From Gammaproteobacteria bacterium (GTDB lineage Bacteria; Pseudomonadota; Gammaproteobacteria; Xanthomonadales; Marinicellaceae), in assembly GCA_041395445.1 (NCBI GenBank), contig JAWLAO010000001.1:124001-188000 (forward strand): DNA of 64,000 bases, written 5' to 3'. Below are positions 19,923 to 27,129 of this stretch, piece by piece. The notes beneath the pieces are model-generated. The model had not been told where the DNA came from and ran no database searches. It worked only from the letters and a program-made list of their open reading frames with translations. Both the position numbers and the translations under genes were made by a program. Position 1 is the stretch's first letter, and the number at the start of each line of letters is the position of its first letter.

Positions 19923-20052
19923 GTGTTTAAATAAAATCAAGTCCTTAGTTGAGAGAGTTGGAGGAGGTTAGAAAATCTAATCACTCGAAATTATTTAAAC
20001 ACGTTTTTATTTTAGTGACTTATAGACAGGATTTTAATAGTCCATAAGTCAC
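19923..20052. repeat. Two inverted repeats in the gor/M16 intergenic gap
   Basis: GTGTTTAAATAA (19923-19934) is exactly complementary to TTATTTAAACAC (19991-20002), with a small inner hairpin TTAGAaaaTCTAA between them. A second inverted repeat follows: GTGACTTATAGAC (20015-20027) and GTCCATAAGTCAC (20040-20052), one mismatch. No gene is seen in this 221-base gap. A T-rich stretch after the first hairpin on the plus strand could make it terminator-like, but no upstream plus-strand gene needs it. Confidence 0.6.
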
Positions 20053-20066
20053 AAATTCAGGCATTT

Positions 20067-22940
20067 TTACTGAAAAACCTCTTCAACAGCGACAATTTTG
20101 ATATTGTTGGCGTCGAGACTAAGAGGAAAATCTTGTAAAAATTGGTCTTTTTTCAAAATTTCTTCCGGTTTTTCTGAGTTATATGTCATTGGTGATGTTT
20201 GTTCAGAAGCTAATCTATTCTTCATATCGTTAGCATCTTTACTGATAAAGACAAAATGCACATTGTCTTCTTGCAAATATTTATTAATCACTTCGTTGAC
20301 CTGTTCAAGTGTCAGATTTTCAAGATTTCGTTTTACATATTTTGTGAATTCATCAATTCCGTAAAATTCACTATCTAAAGCATATCCAAGAATTCTGTCC
20401 TGACTTTTAACTAATAACCCGGCATATTTCATCAGATAATTTCGGGTTGCTTCGAATTGTTCCTCAGTCAAACCGTGTTTGAGTAAATGATGTAATTCGT
20501 ACATTGCAACACGTGTGGCAAAATGCGCATCATTATTATCTCTCAATGGTCTCAGCCATACTTGGAAAATCTGCGAACTTCTTGATAAATTCGCATTAGG
20601 TTGTGTTCTGAACATTCCTCTTGGGAAATACTCTATGTATGCGTAGTCTCCATAATTCATTCCACGTTTTTCGCGAATTTGTCCGTACAAGTGGCTATTG
20701 GAATTGCGATGTTCACCAAAGAACGAACGTACTAACCACAATGCCGCCCAGTCTTTATCAGCACGAGTGATATCGATAGGAAAGCCAAATGACACTGCTG
20801 TTGCTAATGTATCTTTTTCTACAATCGTAGCAGAGCGACCTTTCAACTCTGGGGCTTGAGCAATTCTTTGGTTGGCTTCGCCTTTTTGTAACTTTTTAGA
20901 GATTGCTGATTTCAGTTTATCTAGCTGTTTATCGCTTAGATTTCCGGTAACGCCAATTGTCAGATTGCTTTGAGTCAGTTGGTTTCTATAAAAATTTCTC
21001 ACGTCATCAATGGTAATTTCCTCAAGTTCTGACACGTCGCCAAGGTTGGTTGTTTCATACGGATGTCCTTGATAAAGTTTGTGATACAATACTTCCTTAC
21101 CAAGTTCTTCGTCATTATTGCCTTTTAAATCAGTCACAATGGCATTAACTTGTTGTTGTTTTAAACGGCTAAAATCATCATCTCTAAAACCCGGATTAGT
21201 TAAACTTTCAATAACCAAATCCAACCATTCATCTGCTTTTTCCTGGTGAACACGTCCGGTAAAACGGAGCATTTCTTTATCAATTTGATGTCCAAAACTT
21301 GCTGACATCGGAAACATTTTTTTACTAATTTCAGTCGCTGAATACAACTTGGAACCACCATCTGTCAACATTGCTGCAGTTAATTCAGCAACACCGTTTT
21401 TGCCAGAGTCTTCGTAGGCTGCGCCGGTATTTAACAATAAATTGATATCAATAATCGGACTGGAATTACGCATATCTACAACTTTAAATGAGTTAGAAAG
21501 CGGTTTATCGGCTTCTGTAACCAGTTTTTGCAGATTTAATTCATTTTGAAGCGCAGGAACATCTTCCGCTTCTGATAACGAAACAATTACCCTGCCCTCA
21601 TCAATTAAATATTTATTTGCTACATTCTTTAAGTCACTTGGCGTGACTTTCTTTAAGGCTGCGAATTGTTGATTAAGTAATTCAGGTGTTCTGTTCATTT
21701 GAACAACGCTAGCCAAAATCGCACCAATTGTTGCGGAATTATCCAATGAAGTTGCAAAACCATAACGTGCGGCTGATTTAATGTCATCCAGTTTATTTTG
21801 TTCAACCAATTCGGTTCTTGCTTTGACAATGGTATCTACAATGGCTTGTTGTACTGATGAATAATTTTCAGAATCCGTTAATCTGGCTGCCAAATAAATT
21901 AAGCCCGGATCTTTTCGAGATGGAAAGTAAGCAAAAAATTGATCAGCCAGACGCTTATTTGTAACTATTTCTTGATAGAGTTCAGATGTATTGCCAAAAT
22001 AAATTCTCAACAATAAATCCAATGCCTGTTTGTCGAGAGATTGTTGTGGGTTATCTGCAGGTCCATGAAAAGCCATAGTTAGCCAAGGTTGAGTTTTTGA
22101 ACTCCATTTGATGTGCTTATAGACCGAATCTCCTATTTCCGTTTCTTGAGGAATTTGTTCGCTAAAACTACCTCTCTCCCAATCCCCAAAATATTTTCTC
22201 ACTAATTGAAACGTATTCTCCTCGTCCACATCACCAACGACAATGACTGTGGTTTTTTCAGGGCGATACCAGCGATCAAAAAACAGTTTTGCATATTCCA
22301 TTTGGTTTGGCATTTCTTCGATGTCTCGGAAAAAACCCATGGTTGTGTGTTTATAAGTGTGTTTATCAAAAGCATTATCACGGACAGTTTCAAATATTTT
22401 TGAAATTGGATTCGCACTATTTTTCAGATATTCACCTTTCACGGCTAATGCTTCTGTGCGAAATTCGGCTTCAGTGAAACTCAGATTTTTGAATCTGTCA
22501 GCCTCTAGCATCAAAAGTGTTTCCAAATCATCTTTTGTAACCGTTGTGTGATAGTTTGTATAATCATCCGTAGTATAAGCATTTTGGTCTGCACCGGCAT
22601 TTTTTAGGATTTCACCGTATTTATCCGCAGAATAATTCGGTGTACCGCGAAACATCATGTGTTCAAAGAAATGTGCAAAACCGGATTTGCCTTCTTCGAC
22701 TTCATTTCTTGAGCCGGTTTGTACGGGAATTTGAACCGTAACTACATCCGGATAATCCGTTGCAACAACAATCACTCGTAAACCATTATCTAAATCCCTC
22801 ATCAGATAAGGTAAGTTGAAAATTTTATCAGAACCTGAGTCTGATTGAGTATCTGAGTGAGTCGGCTTGACCGTTGTTTGCGAACAACCTGTTAACAAAA
22901 CAATCGCTGCGACTAATAGAAAATTATTTTTAAAATACAT
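20067..22940 (-). CDS. M16 family zinc metallopeptidase, lipoprotein
   Basis: Envelope peptidase of 957 residues built from two tandem M16 (insulinase/pitrilysin) halves. The signal peptide ends in LLTGC, a lipobox. The inverted zinc motif HFFEH gives H90, catalytic E93 and H94; the third ligand is expected within the TEALAVKGEY helix about 75 residues later. The C-terminal half (about 480-957) lacks the zinc motif, as normal for two-domain M16 enzymes. It is monocistronic as far as visible, and its upstream region abuts the promoter of the tRNA-Ser array. Confidence 0.94.
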   Translation of the reverse strand: MYFKNNFLLVAAIVLLTGCSQTTVKPTHSDTQSDSGSDKIFNLPYLMRDLDNGLRVIVVATDYPDVVTVQIPVQTGSRNEVEEGKSGFAHFFEHMMFRGTPNYSADKYGEILKNAGADQNAYTTDDYTNYHTTVTKDDLETLLMLEADRFKNLSFTEAEFRTEALAVKGEYLKNSANPISKIFETVRDNAFDKHTYKHTTMGFFRDIEEMPNQMEYAKLFFDRWYRPEKTTVIVVGDVDEENTFQLVRKYFGDWERGSFSEQIPQETEIGDSVYKHIKWSSKTQPWLTMAFHGPADNPQQSLDKQALDLLLRIYFGNTSELYQEIVTNKRLADQFFAYFPSRKDPGLIYLAARLTDSENYSSVQQAIVDTIVKARTELVEQNKLDDIKSAARYGFATSLDNSATIGAILASVVQMNRTPELLNQQFAALKKVTPSDLKNVANKYLIDEGRVIVSLSEAEDVPALQNELNLQKLVTEADKPLSNSFKVVDMRNSSPIIDINLLLNTGAAYEDSGKNGVAELTAAMLTDGGSKLYSATEISKKMFPMSASFGHQIDKEMLRFTGRVHQEKADEWLDLVIESLTNPGFRDDDFSRLKQQQVNAIVTDLKGNNDEELGKEVLYHKLYQGHPYETTNLGDVSELEEITIDDVRNFYRNQLTQSNLTIGVTGNLSDKQLDKLKSAISKKLQKGEANQRIAQAPELKGRSATIVEKDTLATAVSFGFPIDITRADKDWAALWLVRSFFGEHRNSNSHLYGQIREKRGMNYGDYAYIEYFPRGMFRTQPNANLSRSSQIFQVWLRPLRDNNDAHFATRVAMYELHHLLKHGLTEEQFEATRNYLMKYAGLLVKSQDRILGYALDSEFYGIDEFTKYVKRNLENLTLEQVNEVINKYLQEDNVHFVFISKDANDMKNRLASEQTSPMTYNSEKPEEILKKDQFLQDFPLSLDANNIKIVAVEEVFQ

Positions 22941-23031
22941 ATTTTGAATCCAATTTTAGTTAACCTCGGAATTCTAACTTTATTTATACAACCAAACAAT
23001 AGGTATAAAGTCACAGATATTTTTTTATTGC

Positions 23032-23070
23032 TTGATTAGAAGTGGTAATTAAGTTAATATTCCGCACCCG
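23032..23070 (+). promoter_or_regulatory. Promoter of the tRNA-Ser array with GC-rich discriminator
   Basis: TTGATT (23032-23037) and TAATAT (23055-23060) are separated by 17 bases and followed by TCCGCACCCG. A GC-rich discriminator is typical of stringently controlled stable-RNA promoters. It lies before the first repeat copy, so both copies and the tRNA would be in one transcript. Confidence 0.55.
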
Positions 23071-23088
23071 TTAAGGAACAACAATTTT

Positions 23089-23254
23089 AGATGTCCGAGC
23101 GGTTGAAGAAGCAAAGCCTGACTAAATCGTCAGGAACGATTTGAACAGCTTTAGCTGACTCGAAGGGCGTAGGACAGGAAGTCCGAAGTCAAAGTGTGTA
23201 TGATGCAAAGCATTCGCACGACAAAAGGAATACGAATTACAATTTAACAAATAC
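23089..23254 (+). ncRNA. tRNA-Ser-like repeat copy A with structured insert
   Basis: Begins like the 5' part of tRNA-Ser (AGATGTCCGAGCGGTTGAAG), but the first acceptor bases are absent. Between the anticodon-stem region GCCTG and AAAGTGTGTAT sit about 70 extra bases. Their ends pair (GACT 23120-23123 with AGTC 23187-23190) and enclose four hairpins: AAATCGT/ACGATTT (23124-23142), CAGC/GCTG (23146-23157), CTC/GGG (23159-23167) and GGAC/GTCC (23172-23184). A variable-arm-like hairpin follows, then the T arm is missing. It cannot be a working tRNA. It is likely part of the tRNA-Ser transcript. Confidence 0.6.
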
Positions 23255-23424
23255 GGTGAGATGTCCGAGCGGTTGAAGGAGCAAAGCCTGACTAAATTGC
23301 AGGAGCAATTTGAACAGCTTTAGCTGACCCGAAGGGCGTAGGACAGGAAGTCCGAAGTCAAAGTGTGTATGATGCGAAGCATTCACACGACAAAAGGAAT
23401 ACGGAATTACAATTTAACAAATAC
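23255..23424 (+). ncRNA. tRNA-Ser-like repeat copy B with structured insert
   Basis: Exact 170-base period relative to copy A and the real tRNA. It starts with the intact tRNA acceptor strand GGTGAGATG and the D arm, then carries the same insert with compensatory changes: AAATTGC/GCAATTT (23294-23311) replaces AAATCGT/ACGATTT. CAGC/GCTG, CCC/GGG and GGAC/GTCC (23341-23353) are kept, and GACT/AGTC close the multiloop. The 3' half (T arm, acceptor 3' strand, CCA) is absent, and the unit runs into an AT-rich spacer that leads into the functional tRNA. Confidence 0.6.
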
Positions 23425-23512
23425 GGTGAGATGTCCGAGCGGTTGAAGGAGCACGCCTGGAAAGTGTGTATACGGCAACGTATCGAGGGTTCGAATCCCT
23501 CTCTCACCGCCA
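23425..23512 (+). tRNA. tRNA-Ser(GGA)
   Basis: Complete 88-base tRNA with encoded CCA. Acceptor GGTGAGA pairs with TCTCACC. The anticodon stem CACGC/GTGTG encloses the loop CTGGAAA, giving anticodon GGA at 23459-23461. The long variable arm TACG/CGTA is typical of tRNA-Ser, and the T arm is GAGGG TTCGAAT CCCTC. Its 3' end is only four bases from the stop of the convergent corB-like gene. Confidence 0.97.
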
Positions 23513-23516
23513 ATTT

Positions 23517-24797
23517 CTAGTCAAAACTAACTATTTTCTTTACCAAAACTTTGTTAATTACATTGTCTTCATCAACATTCAAAATAGTCAACTGATATCC
23601 ATCTAACTTAATTGCTGTGTTGTTATTTGGCAAGTTGCCCAAATGCTCTGTAATTAAGCCACTAAGAGTTGATGCATCTTCGAGCGGTAAATCCCATTGC
23701 AATCGACGATTCAGCGAACGGATTTGAATTCGTCCATCTACCAGATATTCGTTTTCCCCTTTTTTGATGATATGACGACCGCGATTTTTAGGTTCGGAAG
23801 TAAAATCACCGACAATTTCTTCAAGAATATCATCAATGGTAACCAAACCCTGAATGTCACCATATTCATCAACAACCAAACCCATGCGCCGTTCGCGTTT
23901 TTGGAACTCCTTGATTTGTGTGGTTAAATTAGCACCTTCAGGAACAAAATAAGGCTTTCTTAGAACTGATAACAGACCTTCCAGATCCAGTTTTCCTTGT
24001 GATAATCGAGGTAAAATGGTTCGAATATGTAAAATTCCAATCACATTATTGATGTCTTCTTCATAAATTGGCAAGCGCGTGAGATAGGTATTAACCAACT
24101 GTTTAATGATATCATTCCAATCGTCAGTAATATCAATACCAACCACTTCGCTTCTTGGAACCATAATGTCATCGACTGTTATATGTTCCAAATCAAGAAG
24201 ATTGATCACCATTTTTTGTTTGGCATCAGGACGAATACTGTGATTTTCAATGACCAAGGTTCTTAACTCTTCTCGTGATAATGCCTGCTCAGCCACATCT
24301 TTGGGAACTCCTAAAATTCTAAGTATCCCGTTGGTCATTAGATTTGTTGTCCAGACTATTGGATAAAGAATTTTTAATAATGGTGTCAGAATATAGGAAG
24401 CCGGAAAAGCAATTCTTTCCGGGTGTAATGCAGCATATGTTTTCGGTGTTACTTCTGCAAAAATCAATATTAACAATGTCAATATTACCGTTCCGTACGC
24501 AGCAGCTGCTTCAGGAGTGAGTGATGAATCATTGGCAATTTTGAATGCAGCAATCGTTGCGATTGTCGATGCGGCAATGTTAATGAAATTATTTCCAATC
24601 AAAATCAGACCAATCAGTCTGTCCGGCTGGTTTAATAATTTTTGAGCCAGTTTTGCACCTTTACTGGTTTTAGCCAGGTTTTTCAACTTTAAACGGTTCA
24701 AAGTCATTAAAGCTGTTTCTGAACTAGAGAAAAATGCGGAAAACACTATTAAAAGTGCCAGTATTCCCATCAAAACACTTAACGGAATCTCACTCAC
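23517..24797 (-). CDS. CNNM/CorB-type membrane protein with CBS domains
   Basis: Membrane protein of 426 residues of the CorB/YfjD (HlyC/CorC, CNNM) family, linked in other bacteria to magnesium efflux or homeostasis. It has an N-terminal DUF21 domain with about four membrane segments (FFSSSETALMTLNRLKLKNLA at the start), two CBS domains at about 200-330 and a C-terminal CorC_HlyC domain from about 345. The adjacent ypjD-like gene ends one base from its start. The order ffh, ypjD, corB matches that in E. coli. Confidence 0.9.
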   Translation of the reverse strand: MSEIPLSVLMGILALLIVFSAFFSSSETALMTLNRLKLKNLAKTSKGAKLAQKLLNQPDRLIGLILIGNNFINIAASTIATIAAFKIANDSSLTPEAAAAYGTVILTLLILIFAEVTPKTYAALHPERIAFPASYILTPLLKILYPIVWTTNLMTNGILRILGVPKDVAEQALSREELRTLVIENHSIRPDAKQKMVINLLDLEHITVDDIMVPRSEVVGIDITDDWNDIIKQLVNTYLTRLPIYEEDINNVIGILHIRTILPRLSQGKLDLEGLLSVLRKPYFVPEGANLTTQIKEFQKRERRMGLVVDEYGDIQGLVTIDDILEEIVGDFTSEPKNRGRHIIKKGENEYLVDGRIQIRSLNRRLQWDLPLEDASTLSGLITEHLGNLPNNNTAIKLDGYQLTILNVDEDNVINKVLVKKIVSFD

Positions 24798-25550
24798 TTA
24801 TAAAATCCACTCGATGACAATTTTGCTTCCCAAATATCCCATTGCCAGCAACGACATGCCCAATATGGTCAAACTAATAAGTTTCTCGCCTCGCCAACCT
24901 TTAGTTAACCTTCCGGCAATAAGAATTCCGAATATGAGCCAGGCCAAGAATGAAAAAACGACTTTATGTCCGATATGTTGATTGATAAAATCATCAATAA
25001 ACAAAACACCGGAAAGCAATGAGGTCGTTAAAACCAGCCAACCCAAAAAGATAATATGAGATAGTTTTTTCTCTTGCTCAATTAAAGCTCCAAGTCCCGA
25101 GTGAGACTCAAAACTATTACTTCTGATTTGTTTAATATTAACCCATAGCGATACCGCAAAAAGCGTTGCCACTGAAAGTATCGAATAAGCTAACATAGAT
25201 AAAGTGATGTGCAAGTCCAATTGCCATGAAAATTGTTTAGCTTCTTCAAGCTCTCCGGAACTGAGATGATACAAAATAAACGCCAGAACAACAAATATCA
25301 CCAACGGTAAAATAACCCAGCGACTTTTAATCCGAAATAGAAAAACCACCAGAACCGACAACCAGGAAACCAGCATCACCGAGTTTGCAACGCTCATTAT
25401 CCAGCCGTTTGCGTCAAACAGGGTGTGAAAACAAACGTAAGCATGCAATAACCACGCAAGATACGCAAGGATGATACCGAATTTGAATTTATCTGCCGGT
25501 AGCAACCATAATAAGTAGAAAATAGCAGACAGACTAATTACTGTAAGCAT
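24798..25550 (-). CDS. YpjD-like CcsA-family inner-membrane protein
   Basis: Polytopic protein of 250 residues with about eight hydrophobic helices, in the cytochrome c assembly (CcsA/CcmC-like) superfamily as represented by E. coli YpjD. The family name suggests haem handling, but YpjD function is not settled. Conserved histidines in helices (WQLDLHITLSMLAYS, INQHIGHKVVFSFLAWLIF) are in the family pattern. It lies directly upstream of the corB-like gene and divergent from ffh. Confidence 0.82.
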   Translation of the reverse strand: MLTVISLSAIFYLLWLLPADKFKFGIILAYLAWLLHAYVCFHTLFDANGWIMSVANSVMLVSWLSVLVVFLFRIKSRWVILPLVIFVVLAFILYHLSSGELEEAKQFSWQLDLHITLSMLAYSILSVATLFAVSLWVNIKQIRSNSFESHSGLGALIEQEKKLSHIIFLGWLVLTTSLLSGVLFIDDFINQHIGHKVVFSFLAWLIFGILIAGRLTKGWRGEKLISLTILGMSLLAMGYLGSKIVIEWIL

Positions 25551-25628
25551 TTGAGAATAGTTTGAGATTTAACCATACGAAGTATTATAATGAACGGCTC
25601 GTAAAATACCAAGTGAAAAGAAAAACAC

Positions 25629-27002
25629 ATGTTTGATAATTTAAAAGAAAATCTGGCGAAATCCATACAAAAGATTAAAGGACAATCTACATTAACGGAA
25701 GATAATATCAAATCCGCATTGCGTGAAGTGCGTATTGCTCTTCTAGAAGCTGATGTCGCCCTGCCCGTTGTTAAAGATTTTATTGAACAAGTTAAACAAA
25801 GAGCAATTGGTGAAAATGTTATCACCAGTTTAAAACCGGATCAGGTTTTAATCAAAATTGTAAAAGAAGGACTCACACAAACACTTGGGGCCGAAACTCA
25901 AACGCTTAACCTTTCTACTCAGCCACCGGCAGTTATTTTGATGGCAGGCTTACAAGGTGCCGGTAAAACCACATCAACAGCTAAACTTGCTAAGTATTTG
26001 ATCGAAAGAGAACGTAAAAAAGTAATGGTTGTCAGTGCTGACGTTTATCGTCCGGCTGCGATTGAACAACTGCAAACAGTTGCTGAACAAGTCGGAGCAG
26101 CCTTTTTCCCATCATCAGTAATAGACGAGCCGGTAAACATTGGAAAATCCGCAATTGCAGCTGCTAAAAAAGGCTTTTATGACGTTTTGATTGTTGATAC
26201 CGCAGGACGATTGGCGGTTGATGATGCAATGATGAAAGAAATTAAAGCGATGCAACAAGGTTTAAATCCAATTGAAACTTTGTTTGTTGTTGACGCTATG
26301 ACCGGTCAGGATGCAGCAAATACAGCAAAAGCTTTTTCTGAAATTCTTGATTTAACAGGTGTAATCATCACCAAAGTCGATGGTGATGCCAGAGGCGGTG
26401 CAGCATTATCGGTTAGAAATATTGTAGGCAAACCCATTAAATTCATGGGTGTTGGTGAAAAGATGGAAGCACTCGAACCATTCCATCCTGATCGGATTGC
26501 ATCCAGCATTTTAGGTATGGGCGATGTTCTCTCACTGGTTGAAGAAATCGAACGCAAAGTTGATAAGAAAAAAGCCGAGCAAATTGCCAAAAAGGTTCAA
26601 AAAGGACAAAGATTCACTTTAATTGACTTCAAAGAACAACTGGAGCAAATGCAAAACATGGGTGGTATGTCATCTATGCTTGATAAACTTCCCGGAATGG
26701 GCAATCTCCCTGATGCGGTTAAAGGCCAGGTTAGTGATAAATCGACCAATAAAATGATTTCTATTATCAATTCTATGACTAAACAAGAGCGTAAATTCCC
26801 GCAACTCATCAAAGGCTCAAGAAAACGCCGGATAGCCAATGGTTCCGGCAATGAGATTCAGGATGTAACCCGCATGCTCAAACAATTCACCCAGATGCAA
26901 AGAATGATGAAAAAATTCAGTGGCAAAGGCATGATGAAAATGATGAAGCGTTTAGGCGGAAAAATGCCCGGAGGAATGCCACCGGGCGGTATGCCATTCT
27001 AA
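25629..27002 (+). CDS. ffh: Signal recognition particle protein Ffh
   Basis: GTPase that binds signal sequences and 4.5S RNA and delivers nascent membrane proteins to FtsY. It has the N domain (about 1-90), the G domain with GLQGAGKTTST near residue 105, DTAGR near 190 and TKVDGDARGG near 248, and the methionine-rich M domain (about 300-457) ending in the PGGMPPGGMPF tail. Length of 457 is typical. Divergent from the ypjD-like gene across 78 bases. Confidence 0.98.
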   Translation: MFDNLKENLAKSIQKIKGQSTLTEDNIKSALREVRIALLEADVALPVVKDFIEQVKQRAIGENVITSLKPDQVLIKIVKEGLTQTLGAETQTLNLSTQPPAVILMAGLQGAGKTTSTAKLAKYLIERERKKVMVVSADVYRPAAIEQLQTVAEQVGAAFFPSSVIDEPVNIGKSAIAAAKKGFYDVLIVDTAGRLAVDDAMMKEIKAMQQGLNPIETLFVVDAMTGQDAANTAKAFSEILDLTGVIITKVDGDARGGAALSVRNIVGKPIKFMGVGEKMEALEPFHPDRIASSILGMGDVLSLVEEIERKVDKKKAEQIAKKVQKGQRFTLIDFKEQLEQMQNMGGMSSMLDKLPGMGNLPDAVKGQVSDKSTNKMISIINSMTKQERKFPQLIKGSRKRRIANGSGNEIQDVTRMLKQFTQMQRMMKKFSGKGMMKMMKRLGGKMPGGMPPGGMPF

Positions 27003-27129
27003 ATGATTCTCATTCATTGCATTAATTAATTCCTATACCTTTCTTTTTGTAAACAAAAGTTATATTTGGTTGAATTAGCATTGTATATAGTATTAGAATC
27101 AATCGTTATTAGTTAAAAAGAGAGGAAAA

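Noticed and set aside
20015..20052. Rho-independent terminator of the M16 peptidase gene
   Set aside because: On the minus strand the hairpin is followed by an A-rich, not T-rich, tract.
23089..23424. Group I intron or extra functional tRNA-Ser genes
   Set aside because: Neither copy has a T arm or 3' acceptor, and the ~70-base insert is far too small for a group I intron.
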